From: Carboxylicivirga longa
Lineage (GTDB): Bacteria > Bacteroidota > Bacteroidia > Bacteroidales > Marinilabiliaceae
DNA: 64,000 bases
Reading direction: 5' to 3'
NCBI RefSeq assembly: GCF_050589825.1
Contig: NZ_JBNGOZ010000004.1
Coordinates: 186,001 to 250,000 of the forward strand
Positions 55,381 through 64,000 of this stretch are shown in pieces (position 1 is the stretch's first letter; each line of letters begins with the position of its first letter). Under the pieces are notes generated by a model. The model was not told the origin of the DNA and made no database searches. It worked only from the letters and a program-made list of their open reading frames with translations. Made by a program: the position numbers and the translations under genes.

Positions 55381-55513
55381 AACGAAGGTGTTCAAAAAAA
55401 GTATCACGCAGAGACCGCTAGGGATTTCGCGAAAGACATAAAGCAAAGAATGCAATGCTTCAGGCCTTTGCGCACTTTGCGAGAAATATCAAATATCTTT
55501 GAACACCTTCGTT
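55381..55513. repeat. 133-bp inverted-repeat element (MITE-like)
   Basis: AACGAAGGTGTTCAAA (55381-55396) and TTTGAACACCTTCGTT (55498-55513) are perfect 16-base inverted ends around 101 bases. The interior carries CACGCAGAGACCG and CTTTGCGCACTTTGCGAG blocks, which recall interspersed sequences I have seen in Bacteroidota intergenic regions. It fills the convergent gap between the phosphoesterase and DUF418 genes and has no gene. Clear target-site duplications were not found. Confidence 0.6.
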
Positions 55514-55553
55514 TTGTAATATTGCCTTGGAAAAAGGCTTATCGCTTCTTTAT

Positions 55554-56726
55554 TTATCGGGCGCTACGAATCCAGGTAAGACGGTGCCATAACTTTTCCA
55601 GCGGTCCCTGGCGGTACTTCTTCATCCACCAATTACAAAATGCAATTTGCAGAATAAACAGTACCACACCCAAATACAAACTACTTAATACCCCAATCTT
55701 CGGTGCCATATTCAGGGCAAAGGGGAAGTATATCAGTGAGCCGATAATTGATTGGGTAATGTAGTTGGTAAGGCTCATGCGGCCATAAGCGATAAAAGGC
55801 TTCATTAGCTTTTTAAAGAGACTGCTGCGGTATAAAAGAGCAAAGAGACTGACCCAGATAAAAGTAAAGCTAAGCTTCCACCACATATCAATGGCCACGC
55901 CCAGCGAGCGGCGGTACATAAATTCTCTGTCGATATAATAGTTCTGACGCAACAGATAGAAACAGGCAGCAGCAACAGTGGCTATGGCCAGCACACGCAA
56001 CCAGGTTTTTTTATTCTCAGCCAGGTGAGCAAACCAGCCCCTGCGTCCCAGTAACAAGCCCACCAGAAATAAACCGGCAGTTTGCAGGAAACGGCCGTTT
56101 TCAATGGCCCACAGCATACTCCATAGCTGACCTATGGTAGTGTTTCCTTTGATAAGTGCCCAAAAAGTACCTTCCGACAAATAGCTTCTCACATCACCAT
56201 GAAACAGTCTGTTAAGTTGTTTTGGCAGCTCAAAAGCATTGTCCGCAAGTTGCCTGAAAAAGTAGAACAGTTCCACCGGTTGTAGTAAAAAGAAAATTGC
56301 CAACAGCAGCACAGCGCGGTCGCCCCACTTGCGAACAACAAATAGCACCAGGCCAACCACAGCATACAGCATTAGTACCTCACCCGGAAAAAAAGCGGCA
56401 TTAACACAGGCAAAGCCGGCCAGCAGCAAGAGACGCCACAGGTAACGGCCACCAAAACCGAGGCCTCGCGCCTGAGCCCTGGTGTATTGGATGTAAAAGG
56501 TGAAGCCAAACAGAAGGGCAAAAATTGAATAAGTTTTGCCCGCAAATAAAAAGAAAAGGGTATCCCAGGCGGCACGATCAGCGGTGCCCATGGCCTCAAA
56601 AGCAGTGGGGAAGACATACAGATTGAAACGTTCGATATTGTGCAACAGCATAATGGCCATAATGGCAAAGCCGCGCAATACATCCACTACTTCAATGCGC
56701 TTGGTGTTAACAGAGAGTGAACTCAT
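55554..56726 (-). CDS. DUF418 domain-containing membrane protein
   Basis: A 390-residue polytopic membrane protein. The N-terminus has RIEVVDVLRGFAIMAIMLLHN, the DUF418/HGSNAT-like start, followed by about ten hydrophobic helices and the DUF418 region (about 240-380, with FIAYGRMSLTNYITQSIIG). Related acyltransferase-like proteins move acyl groups across the membrane, but function here is unproven. ATG at 56726 is chosen over 56789 because the upstream 21 residues are not membrane-protein-like. It is convergent with the phosphoesterase, across the inverted-repeat element. Confidence 0.85.
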   Translation of the reverse strand: MSSLSVNTKRIEVVDVLRGFAIMAIMLLHNIERFNLYVFPTAFEAMGTADRAAWDTLFFLFAGKTYSIFALLFGFTFYIQYTRAQARGLGFGGRYLWRLLLLAGFACVNAAFFPGEVLMLYAVVGLVLFVVRKWGDRAVLLLAIFFLLQPVELFYFFRQLADNAFELPKQLNRLFHGDVRSYLSEGTFWALIKGNTTIGQLWSMLWAIENGRFLQTAGLFLVGLLLGRRGWFAHLAENKKTWLRVLAIATVAAACFYLLRQNYYIDREFMYRRSLGVAIDMWWKLSFTFIWVSLFALLYRSSLFKKLMKPFIAYGRMSLTNYITQSIIGSLIYFPFALNMAPKIGVLSSLYLGVVLFILQIAFCNWWMKKYRQGPLEKLWHRLTWIRSAR

Positions 56727-56941
56727 TTTTATAAGTTTTGTGTTTATAAATGATCCTGATAATGGGGGTTGGGGTGGGCAAAGCGCCAAAAATAGTATTT
56801 ATTTATTGGTTTTAATACTCCTTTGGATAGGCTTTGCCCAATTATCATGGGCACAATTCAACTGTTCACTTGTCTCCTTATTCTTGGGTGGTTTACGAAA
56901 GCGTAGTAGTCATTTAAAATGTGATGTAATGGCAGCAGCTC

Positions 56942-57952
56942 TTAAATGCCTTTAATGCGCTGCAAAAAGGCAGAAAAGGCTCCTTTATCTATCTCTCCTG
57001 ATTTGCGGGCTTGATTAATAATTACTCGCTGATTATCGGCGGTAAGGTAAAATTTAAAGATATAATCGGCTGTTTCATCAATGCCCATCTTGCCAAAGCG
57101 CAGATCTGCCAAGTATAGTCCTTCTGTATCTTTGCCTACCTGGTAATAGCCCTTGGTGAAAAGAAGGAGTTTTTGAAGGTCCGTATCATGGCTCAGCGGT
57201 GCGAGAAGATGCTCGTTACGGGGAATGTAAATAAAGTCGGTGGGGTGGTGCTCGTCAAAGTTAGAATACAGGGCCATGTGGTATCCGTCAGATGCCTCAG
57301 CAATACCCATCCATAAGAAGTTACTCAGGGGTAGCGGGCTTGTGCGGAAGCGTTCATAACTAATGTCTTGCGCCTTAAAGGCTTGTTCAAATACTTTATT
57401 CACATAAAACTTATTGGCCACAGTAAGGCTCAGGTAACCAGTTGTTAAAGCCAGGGTGCCCACCATTAAGTAACGGCGTATCTTAGATTTTCTGTTGAAA
57501 AAGGGTAGTGTAAGCAAGGCCAACAAGAAAGGGAGGGTGTAAAATACATCTACAATGCCAATGGTGCCGAGTTCAACACGATAAGATGAGAAGGGCAGAA
57601 AGGCGCCGGTTCCATAGGTGGTTAGGTAGTCGAGCAAGGGATGGGTAAAGATTGACCAAAACATAAGTTGGGTCCATTCTATGCGGGTAATGAGCATTTT
57701 TTTTCGGTGGATGCGGTGAATCAACCAGCCCATGATAGGAGCCATCAAAAAGGCAAACACAAGGCTGTGACTAAATCCCCTGTGTACAAAGAGCCCATCT
57801 GCCACACTGTAAAATCGTGTGAACAGCACATCCATATCGGGGATCAGTCCCCCTACAGCTCCCCACATCAGGGCTTTGTTACCGGCTTTTTTCCCTAAAA
57901 CCACTTCTCCTATTCCGGCACCCAACACTGTTTGTGTTACTATATCCATCAA
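56942..57952 (-). CDS. Membrane-bound metal-dependent hydrolase (YdjM/DUF457-like)
   Basis: A 336-residue membrane protein. The conserved N-terminal pattern is intact: MDIVTQTVLGAGIGE, WGAVGGLIPDMDVLF (Asp pair), VHRGFSHSLVFAF (HRG-x-SH) and FTHPLLDYLTTYGTG. These residues are the expected metal-site His and Asp of the YdjM-like family. About four membrane segments span residues 1-185, then a soluble tail of about 150 residues. The reaction in this family is not established. It is divergent from the cobalamin adenosyltransferase gene. Confidence 0.85.
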   Translation of the reverse strand: MMDIVTQTVLGAGIGEVVLGKKAGNKALMWGAVGGLIPDMDVLFTRFYSVADGLFVHRGFSHSLVFAFLMAPIMGWLIHRIHRKKMLITRIEWTQLMFWSIFTHPLLDYLTTYGTGAFLPFSSYRVELGTIGIVDVFYTLPFLLALLTLPFFNRKSKIRRYLMVGTLALTTGYLSLTVANKFYVNKVFEQAFKAQDISYERFRTSPLPLSNFLWMGIAEASDGYHMALYSNFDEHHPTDFIYIPRNEHLLAPLSHDTDLQKLLLFTKGYYQVGKDTEGLYLADLRFGKMGIDETADYIFKFYLTADNQRVIINQARKSGEIDKGAFSAFLQRIKGI

Positions 57953-58092
57953 TTTGTTTATTATTTTGACATACTATTTTGAAAAATAACGATTCAACAT
58001 TTATTTGGTTGCATAAAAAGGGCTGCTCTTTTGAAAAGAAAATGAGCTATTGCATATCTTTGATGATGGCAGAAATTGAAAGTTAAGTGATT

Positions 58093-58638
58093 ATGAAGAT
58101 CGAAAAGGAGAATGAAGACACAACAAGGGGCTACCTACAGGTTTATACCGGTAATGGTAAAGGGAAAACCACAGCAGCTATCGGCCTTACCATTAGAGCT
58201 GTGGGAGCCGGTAAGCGGGTTTTCTTCGCTCAGTTTGTAAAGGGGATGATATACTCCGAGGTAAAGGTGCTACAAGGACTTGCTCCTGCCGTTACCATCA
58301 AACAATATGGTTTGGAGTGTTTTATACACAAGGCGCCCACCCCAGCCGATGTGGAAGCAGCCCGTAATGGCTTGCTTAAGGTGAAGCAGATAATTGAATC
58401 AGGTAATTATGATATGGTGGTGTTGGATGAAGCCAATATCGCCCTCTACTATCAGTTGTTTAGCCTTGATGAATTCCTTGAAATCCTGAAAAATAAACCC
58501 TCTGCTACCGAGATCATTATTACAGGGCGTTACGCACCCGGTGCACTCATTGATATGGCTGACCTTGTATCTGAGATGAAAGAAATAAAGCATTATTACA
58601 GCACCGGCGTGTCAGCCAGGGAGGGAGTAGAGTTTTAG
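58093..58638 (+). CDS. cobO: Cob(I)yrinic acid a,c-diamide adenosyltransferase
   Basis: A 181-residue P-loop enzyme of the CobA/CobO/BtuR type that adenosylates corrinoids with ATP, giving adenosylcobalamin. The P-loop is VYTGNGKGKTTAAIG (near residue 22), followed by RVFFAQFVKG, YDMVVLDEANIALYY (the Asp-Glu metal site) and TGRYAPGALIDMADLVSEM. Length is normal. ATG at 58093 is used rather than GTG at 58087. No other cobalamin biosynthesis gene is in the window, so a salvage role fits. Confidence 0.94.
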   Translation: MKIEKENEDTTRGYLQVYTGNGKGKTTAAIGLTIRAVGAGKRVFFAQFVKGMIYSEVKVLQGLAPAVTIKQYGLECFIHKAPTPADVEAARNGLLKVKQIIESGNYDMVVLDEANIALYYQLFSLDEFLEILKNKPSATEIIITGRYAPGALIDMADLVSEMKEIKHYYSTGVSAREGVEF

Positions 58639-58929
58639 CCGACACATTGATGCCCAATTACTAAGTAAAACAGCCCTTGCTTTGAACATCTGGATCTTGA
58701 ATTTATGATCAATTTAGTCCATAATTTTTATTTCGTATTTAAGTGATATGTAGATAGTCAATTAGCTGCTTAGCCCTAATGGCACCTGCTTTTTTTGGTA
58801 ACTATTACCCTTCATTGGCGTATCATTACCTGCATTTTTATTCTAAACATAGAATTAGGAAAAATTTATTAACCTGTGTTGTTACTGCGTAGGCATCATC
58901 CAGTGGGATATGTGTACGTAAACAACTGC

Positions 58930-60210
58930 ATGAAACAAATTAACATGAAGAAGATGAATTGGCTATCAGCACTTATGCTGGGTAGTATGATTGCCTTTAC
59001 GGCATGCAGCGATGATGAAGCTAAGGGTGATGTATTCAGCGACCTGACCCCCGAGGCACACAAGCAGGAGATAGAACGCGAAGGTGTGGCTCTTGTGAAG
59101 AAGATGGAGGCTGCCAAAAGCTTAGAGACTTTCGATGTGATCGACGGATTTTTTACGCTGATGGATCGTACAACAGCTCAGCCTCCGGTGGCGTTAGCGA
59201 TGCCCCTTACAGAGTTGCAAAATTTAAGCGAAGGCAATAAAACCATGGTGAGTGCACCGGCTGCCCTTGTGGCTCAGTACCGTATTTCAGATGAGTTTAA
59301 AAGCCAGACGGGTATTTATGAGTGGGATGAAGAAGCCACGGATTGGAGGTTGCTTGCTGCATCGGATACCGAAGCTACCTTCCGCTTTACGGTGAAAGAG
59401 CAGGCTGCGGAGATTAGCGTGTACAATTTTTCCACCAAAGATGCCACGCATCAGGATGAGTATGCAGAAACCGTTACAGAGTTGCCTTTAAGCCTGAATG
59501 CGCATGTGAAGTTAGGGGAGGCCGTGCTCACCAGCTTTAGCTTAGTGGCAGAATGGAACGAGGATGATACGCCCAGAAACATTGTGGAGACCATTACACT
59601 GGAAGATTTCTCTTTTACCGGCGAGCTGGTAAATACCAATACGGTGGTAAGTGCTGGTACGGCTTTCAAGTATAACAGCGATGTCATCTATGCCAATGGA
59701 TTTCAGTTGGACGGTAACTTTAGCTACGATGAAATTTTCAATACCATACCCCAGGAAGGTGGTGACATGAATTCGGTATTTGCTCAAGAAGTACTGGCGC
59801 GTGCCAATGCCTGGTTTCAGCTGGGTAATATTAAAATTGAAGGTATTTTTGATGTGAAGGGCTTTATGGACGGTTTTGTTGATAAGGCAGGATCACTCAC
59901 TGAAAATTCAACAGAAGAGGATTTTAATAATATGATGGTGGAGCTCATCAATGAATATGCCTTGTTCTATGTGCGTTTTGCCGATTCAAATGAAATCATT
60001 GCCAAAGGCGAGTTTTATCTGAAGGAAGTAAACGATTATTATGGCGGAACACATGTTGAGCCGGCTTTCCTGATGGTGTTTGGCGACGGTTCCAAAGTAT
60101 CTGTAGATGACTTTGTAAAAGAAGGATTTGGTGATCTGATCACTGAGCTGGAAGCCTTTACAAAGGCTATGGACGCTGCTTATGGCGGCGACACAACGCC
60201 CGTTCAGTAA
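58930..60210 (+). CDS. Unrecognised lipoprotein
   Basis: A 426-residue lipoprotein with a lipobox (LGSMIAFTAC; Cys near 25 from this start) and an acidic linker SDDEAKGD. The mature part looks like two alpha/beta halves with Thr-rich strands and conserved-looking FDVIDGFFTLMDRTT and GFMDGFVDKAGSLTENS stretches. No family was recognised. A start at 58945 (MKKMNW) is also possible and fits the signal peptide slightly better. It ends 153 bases before a TonB receptor, with two hairpin elements in between. Confidence 0.7.
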   Translation: MKQINMKKMNWLSALMLGSMIAFTACSDDEAKGDVFSDLTPEAHKQEIEREGVALVKKMEAAKSLETFDVIDGFFTLMDRTTAQPPVALAMPLTELQNLSEGNKTMVSAPAALVAQYRISDEFKSQTGIYEWDEEATDWRLLAASDTEATFRFTVKEQAAEISVYNFSTKDATHQDEYAETVTELPLSLNAHVKLGEAVLTSFSLVAEWNEDDTPRNIVETITLEDFSFTGELVNTNTVVSAGTAFKYNSDVIYANGFQLDGNFSYDEIFNTIPQEGGDMNSVFAQEVLARANAWFQLGNIKIEGIFDVKGFMDGFVDKAGSLTENSTEEDFNNMMVELINEYALFYVRFADSNEIIAKGEFYLKEVNDYYGGTHVEPAFLMVFGDGSKVSVDDFVKEGFGDLITELEAFTKAMDAAYGGDTTPVQ

Positions 60211-60224
60211 TTTTTTATGGATGA

Positions 60225-60271
60225 TAAGCTGAGTTTGGGGTAAAGTTTAATTCTAACGCCAACTCAGCTTA
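60225..60271 (+). repeat. Class-2 hairpin element, copy 2
   Basis: TAAGCTGAGTTTGG (60225-60238) pairs with CCAACTCAGCTTA (60259-60271) with one bulge, 14 bases past the lipoprotein stop. The arm core and the flanking AATGGTATT match the element at 5420-5455. Confidence 0.65.
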
Positions 60272-60283
60272 ATGGTATTAATG

Positions 60284-60344
60284 GGGAATGTCCGAAATAT
60301 AGGCTTCGCTTACATTGCGAATGATCATCATTTGGGACATTCCC
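60284..60344. repeat. Hairpin element before the TonB receptor gene
   Basis: GGGAATGTCC (60284-60293) and GGACATTCCC (60335-60344) form a perfect 10-bp stem around 41 bases, ending 19 bases before the receptor's TTG start. Its arms resemble but do not match class-1 elements. It could be an operator, a leader RNA structure or a repeat. Confidence 0.5.
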
Positions 60345-60363
60345 TAATATTTTATTTTTCCCT

Positions 60364-62676
60364 TTGAGAGCGCTTATACTTCTTAGTTTATTTTTTTATT
60401 CCTTCGGGCTATGGGCACAAAATACATCCAATTGCCTTCAGGGACGGGTGGTGGCTGCCGATGATGGAGGTGCCATACCCTTTGCCCATCTGCGGACACC
60501 GGATGGTTTGTTGGGTACGGTAAGCGATGCCAACGGAGACTTTTCGCTTTGTGGCTTTACCGAGGCTCACACACAGCTTATTGTAGGTCATACAGCCTTT
60601 GAAACCAAAACCATTACCATTAACCCAGAGTGTTCGGCCCACCTGACTGTGCACTTGTCGATAAAAATTTATGAAGCGGCTGAGGTGAAAGTCCTGGCCA
60701 CCCGAAACAGCCTTGTCAAAAGCCCAACGCCCGGTAAGCTCACGCTCAAAAATGAAGACGTACTCGCTTTACCCGCCTTTATGGGCAGTCCGGATGTGCT
60801 AAGGGGATTACAGCTGCTGCCCGGCATGCAGTCGGTAAGCGAGGGCAATGGCGGCATTTACGTTAGGGGAGGATCACCCGGACAAAATTATGTGCTCTTC
60901 GACCATATTGAACTGATGAATCCGACCCACCTGATGGGCGTTTACTCGGTTTTTAATCCTTTATTAAGCACTAAAGTTGATTTTTACAAAGGCAATGCAC
61001 CCCTGCATTTATCCGGCCGACTGGCATCTTCTATATTGGTCGAAAGTGAGTACCAAAAGCGCGATAGTAGTAACTGGGCAGGCAATGTGGGCAATGTTGT
61101 CACCAACCTTAGTTATCGCGCACAGTCCAGGGATGAAAAGTGGTTTGTAAGCACCGGACTGCGGCGCAGTTATCTGGATGTGCTGGCTGGTATGACCAGT
61201 TTGTTCGTCAGTGATGAGCAGAATTATTTCAAGCAAAACGATTATGCTTTTTATGACTGGAATGGCAAGGTAAGTTACAGCACGGCGAATAATCGTATTC
61301 AGTTAAGCTGGTACCTTGGACAGGATAATTTTAGGATGCAGGCCTATAACTCCACTATTAAATCGCAGGCTCGGTGGGGAAATAAAGGGGCTGCTTTGCA
61401 CTGGTATAAGTCATTGTGTCCGGGACTTAGCATGAGCAATACCTTATCCTACTCATCATATGGCTCAGAATTTGGCGCATCATTGCCCGACGGACGGATG
61501 CGTTTTGCCAGCAACTACCGGCAGATGAGCTTAAGCAATTACTTTAGCTATGAAAAGGGAGGGCAGTTATGGCGATGGGGATTTACCCTCAAAGGCTATG
61601 ACGTATCCCCTCAAGAACTGGAAGTGAGTAATTTTACCGATCATAGTGCTGCGACTCATCAATACCGCAGTGCTGCCCTACGGTGCTTTATAAGTAATCA
61701 TTTTAACCTTAGTAGTAAGTGGACGGCCTCACTGGGAGCTGCGCTTAATATCTACCGTTATCCTGATGCCTTCCCAACTCAGGGTGCCATAACACATGGA
61801 TCGGCTTTTCAGCTAAAGCCCAATGTGCGGGCCACTCTTAGTTATGCCCAACAGCCCAATGCAGCCTGTAAGCTCTCTTATGCCTTTAATACGCAGGATA
61901 TGCACCTGGCCTCCATGGCTTCCATTCCCCTGCCTACCGATATATGGATGCCGGCCACCCGGCAACTGCCCATTGAAGAGGGGCACCAGTTTACAGCTGG
62001 CTATTTCCAGTCGCTTCCCGCTCTGAATATAGAGTGGGGTATTGAGGGTTATGCCAAGTATATGAACAATATGCTTTTGTTGAAGCTGAATTCGGAAATG
62101 ACGCAGCAGCATAACTTTGAGGAGAGTTTTTATGCCGGCCGTGGATTGGCCTGGGGCAGCGAACTCTATCTGCAGCAGCGGGCAGACAAAATGAATTTTA
62201 CACTTTCCTACACTCTTGGCTGGACACGGCAGCAATTTGATGGTATCAATCAGGGACGGTGGCACGATGCCAAGTACGACCGTCGTAATGATCTTAACCT
62301 GCAGGCATCATACCTTCTCAACCAGCGCCTTGATGTAAGCACTGTATTTGTGTATGCCACGGGTAACAAGGCCACCTTGCCAACGGGGCGATACTGGCTG
62401 ATGGGTTCCATTGCCAATGATTATGCCGGAGTAAATAACTATCGTATGCCGGCTTATCACCGCATGGATGTGTCCATGAATTACAAGTTGAGGTCAAAGT
62501 TCTTTCATGAATCGGTTTTGAGTCTGTCAGTCATTAATATATACGGTCGCAGCAATCCTTATTATATCTATTTCAGAGTTGAAGAGGGGCAGGATGATTA
62601 TGAGCTGAGCATAACTGCCCGGCAGGTATCTTTATTTCCCATTATGCCGGCTATCAGTTGGCGCTTTAAATTTTAG
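60364..62676 (+). CDS. TonB-dependent receptor, TTG start
   Basis: A 770-residue outer-membrane receptor. The signal peptide (ALILLSLFFYSFGLWAQ) begins at a TTG, and no ATG is placed to replace it. A carboxypeptidase-regulatory-like domain (about 22-100) is followed by a plug (about 120-225, GGIYVRGGSPGQNYVLFDHIE) and a barrel ending in ISWRFKF. The DUF4249 lipoprotein gene begins 4 bases after its stop, the standard receptor plus surface lipoprotein arrangement in Bacteroidota. Substrate unknown. The leader holds a hairpin. Confidence 0.88.
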   Translation: MRALILLSLFFYSFGLWAQNTSNCLQGRVVAADDGGAIPFAHLRTPDGLLGTVSDANGDFSLCGFTEAHTQLIVGHTAFETKTITINPECSAHLTVHLSIKIYEAAEVKVLATRNSLVKSPTPGKLTLKNEDVLALPAFMGSPDVLRGLQLLPGMQSVSEGNGGIYVRGGSPGQNYVLFDHIELMNPTHLMGVYSVFNPLLSTKVDFYKGNAPLHLSGRLASSILVESEYQKRDSSNWAGNVGNVVTNLSYRAQSRDEKWFVSTGLRRSYLDVLAGMTSLFVSDEQNYFKQNDYAFYDWNGKVSYSTANNRIQLSWYLGQDNFRMQAYNSTIKSQARWGNKGAALHWYKSLCPGLSMSNTLSYSSYGSEFGASLPDGRMRFASNYRQMSLSNYFSYEKGGQLWRWGFTLKGYDVSPQELEVSNFTDHSAATHQYRSAALRCFISNHFNLSSKWTASLGAALNIYRYPDAFPTQGAITHGSAFQLKPNVRATLSYAQQPNAACKLSYAFNTQDMHLASMASIPLPTDIWMPATRQLPIEEGHQFTAGYFQSLPALNIEWGIEGYAKYMNNMLLLKLNSEMTQQHNFEESFYAGRGLAWGSELYLQQRADKMNFTLSYTLGWTRQQFDGINQGRWHDAKYDRRNDLNLQASYLLNQRLDVSTVFVYATGNKATLPTGRYWLMGSIANDYAGVNNYRMPAYHRMDVSMNYKLRSKFFHESVLSLSVINIYGRSNPYYIYFRVEEGQDDYELSITARQVSLFPIMPAISWRFKF

Positions 62677-62680
62677 TGAT

Positions 62681-63544
62681 ATGCGCATTTTATTACTGTT
62701 TTTTTTAATTTTCAGTGTCTCATGCAGCAAAGATATAGTGCTGGAGCCCATGCCTTACGAAACCAAACTTGTGGTAGATGGGTGGATTGAAAATGGTGAG
62801 TTGGCGCAGGTGTTGCTGACCATGAGTTCGCCTTTTATGACCGAGTATGATTCGGCATCCATACGCAATACCTTTGTGAATTATGCCCGTGTCAGCATCC
62901 GCAACAGTATAGGGGAAAGTGAGGTGCTGACATTAAGCCATTGCGCTGATTTTTTTCCGCCTTTTGTGTATAAAACCATTAAGATGAAGGGCCAAGTGGG
63001 AGAGACCTACACGCTTAAAGTAGAGGCTCGTGGTAAAGTGCTTACAGGGGTCACAACCATCCCTGCCCTGCCGCTTGTTGATGAGGTGTTTATGCAGTCT
63101 GTGTCCGATACCAGTCAAATCTTATATGCAATTATTAGGGATGATGCCTTAAGTAAGAACTACTACTATTCGCAGATATATACAAGGCATTACGACACGC
63201 GTTTTCATCCCTCGGGAAATCCCTTGCTCAACGACCACCTTTTTAATGGGAAAGAGCATTTGCTAATGGTCAAAAGAAGTGAACAGGCCGACCCGCTCAA
63301 TATTCATCATATGGATACTGACCGTAATATTTTGCCCGATGAGTTTGCCATATCGGATACGGTTGTGCTTAAAATTTCGCAGATTGATGCTGAAACTTAC
63401 CGGGTACTCAACGGTATTTACATTGATCATTTGAGTCAGGGCAGTCCTTTTACCTTTGTTGATCAGCAAACGCCTACCAATATTCAAGGTGGAATTGGTC
63501 GCTGGACAGGTTTAGCCACCCAACGCTTTCTGGTACATCAATAG
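62681..63544 (+). CDS. DUF4249 family lipoprotein
   Basis: A 287-residue lipoprotein (lipobox IFSVSC, Cys15) of the DUF4249 family. It opens with the family pattern LVVDGWIENGELAQVLLTMSSPF and has the YTLKVEARGKVLTGVTTIP strand pair. DUF4249 proteins pair with TonB receptors and probably act as the extracellular lid or binding partner, much as SusD does for SusC; that role is inference. It follows the receptor gene by 4 bases, so the two are translationally coupled. Confidence 0.9.
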   Translation: MRILLLFFLIFSVSCSKDIVLEPMPYETKLVVDGWIENGELAQVLLTMSSPFMTEYDSASIRNTFVNYARVSIRNSIGESEVLTLSHCADFFPPFVYKTIKMKGQVGETYTLKVEARGKVLTGVTTIPALPLVDEVFMQSVSDTSQILYAIIRDDALSKNYYYSQIYTRHYDTRFHPSGNPLLNDHLFNGKEHLLMVKRSEQADPLNIHHMDTDRNILPDEFAISDTVVLKISQIDAETYRVLNGIYIDHLSQGSPFTFVDQQTPTNIQGGIGRWTGLATQRFLVHQ

Positions 63545-63581
63545 CGTGTTGGGCTGATTACCTGCTTACTCAAAAACAAAG

Positions 63582-63609
63582 GCGGCTGCCCCATATCTGA
63601 GACAGCCGC
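63582..63609 (-). terminator. Terminator of the DUF4293 gene
   Basis: GCGGCTG (63582-63588) pairs with CAGCCGC (63603-63609). On the minus strand the stem is followed by CTTTGTTTTT, past the stop of the DUF4293 gene. Confidence 0.65.
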
Positions 63610-63632
63610 ACACTTATGAATGGTCTTTTTTT

Positions 63633-64000
63633 CTACCGAATGCGATCCATGGATTTGAGCAAAGCAATATCCTTTGCGATGGCACGTAAGGCCATAAAAG
63701 TGAGAATTAATGCCACCAGCGGAAAGGCTGTAGTAAGTTTGTAGCTCATTACCCCGCTTACTTCATCGATTAACTGCGTGCCCAGGTAGTATATCATCCC
63801 CGTTGAGCCAAGCAGCAAGGCCATATTTATGCCGCACAAACGTATTTGTAATACCCGGTTTTTGTACATGAGGATAGTGAGGAAAGAAATGATGGTGGCC
63901 ACCGTGAGCAGAATCGCCAGTGCCAGTGTAGGTACCAGCATCTCGCCCCCGCTATTTTCCAGTCCACGATAAATAAAATTATAGATTTCCTTAGCCTCGG
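63633..64000 (-). CDS. DUF4293 family membrane protein, N-terminus outside the window
   Basis: The frame stays open to the right edge, so the protein continues beyond base 64000. About 121 residues are visible, with three hydrophobic helices (LVPTLALAILLTVATIISFLT, MALLLGSTGMIYYLG, AFPLVALILTFMALRAI) and the family-type end IAKDIALLKSMDRIR. DUF4293 proteins are small four-helix inner-membrane proteins of Bacteroidota with no known function. ATG at 63941 is only an internal Met; the in-frame codons upstream keep reading sensibly. Confidence 0.85.
   Translation of the reverse strand, partial: EAKEIYNFIYRGLENSGGEMLVPTLALAILLTVATIISFLTILMYKNRVLQIRLCGINMALLLGSTGMIYYLGTQLIDEVSGVMSYKLTTAFPLVALILTFMALRAIAKDIALLKSMDRIR

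Noticed and set aside
55450..55764. 104-codon ORF starting in the inverted-repeat unit
   Set aside because: It is mostly repeat sequence running into the antisense of DUF418, a known kind of spurious annotation.
1..64000. CRISPR arrays, insertion sequences, prophage or defence islands
   Set aside because: No regularly spaced direct repeats, transposase, integrase or nuclease-helicase defence genes were seen.

Overview
The window reads as chromosomal DNA of a Bacteroidota bacterium, most likely a free-living Marinilabiliales/Bacteroidales-type lineage; the order-level placement is inference. The phylum rests on several signs: type IX secretion (T9SS) C-terminal sorting domains, many carboxypeptidase-regulatory-like/TonB outer-membrane receptors, families largely confined to Bacteroidota (DUF4249, DUF4270, DUF4293, DUF4301, DUF6913), few Shine-Dalgarno sites, and TAnnTTTG-type -7 promoter elements (for example before rnpB). 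No tRNA, rRNA, CRISPR array, transposase or phage gene was seen.

Layout. 1-2.3 kb: the end of a PD40/CRD/OmpA envelope protein (PorE-like architecture), a double-SPOR-like protein and the RNase P RNA. 2.3-5.4 kb: a BrkB-type membrane protein, a structured minus-strand RNA that resembles 6S RNA, and a DEDDh exonuclease/GIY-YIG nuclease fusion. 5.4-17 kb, all on the minus strand: a T9SS cargo protein, chorismate synthase, a SlyD-like isomerase, a secreted subtilase, an unknown lipoprotein, an atypical LuxR regulator and an outer-membrane barrel. 17-22.8 kb: a probable minus-strand operon ligA-DUF6913-dapA-lpoB-COG3014. 23-31 kb: an ABC-F ATPase, an acyl-CoA ligase behind a promoter/operator-like site, a frameshifted amidohydrolase, and a TonB receptor with a His-rich small protein that suggests metal uptake. 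31.5-37.6 kb: a second barrel receptor, a dicarboxylate-type symporter, a divergent Crp/Fnr-OsmC pair around a palindrome, and a FecR fragment. 37.9-42 kb: an outer-membrane protein, DUF4270 and Kelch lipoprotein cluster. 43-48.7 kb: secA, lgt and DUF4301. 49-58.6 kb: a FadL porin with an SGNH lipase-like lipoprotein, an aminotransferase, Hsp20 with a small companion, a phosphoesterase, DUF418, a membrane metal-dependent hydrolase and a cobalamin adenosyltransferase. 58.9-64 kb: a lipoprotein, a TonB receptor with its DUF4249 partner, and a partial DUF4293 gene.

Most genes are ordinary core or envelope functions. The least explained signals are non-coding. One is the RNA at 3658-3900, whose long-range helices contain G.U pairs that exist only on the minus strand. 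Others are two small families of hairpin elements placed just past gene ends (7195, 12367 and 17131; 5420 and 60225), and a 133-bp inverted-repeat unit at 55381. Several palindromes sit at regulatory positions. I see no convincing new multi-gene defence or biosynthetic system.
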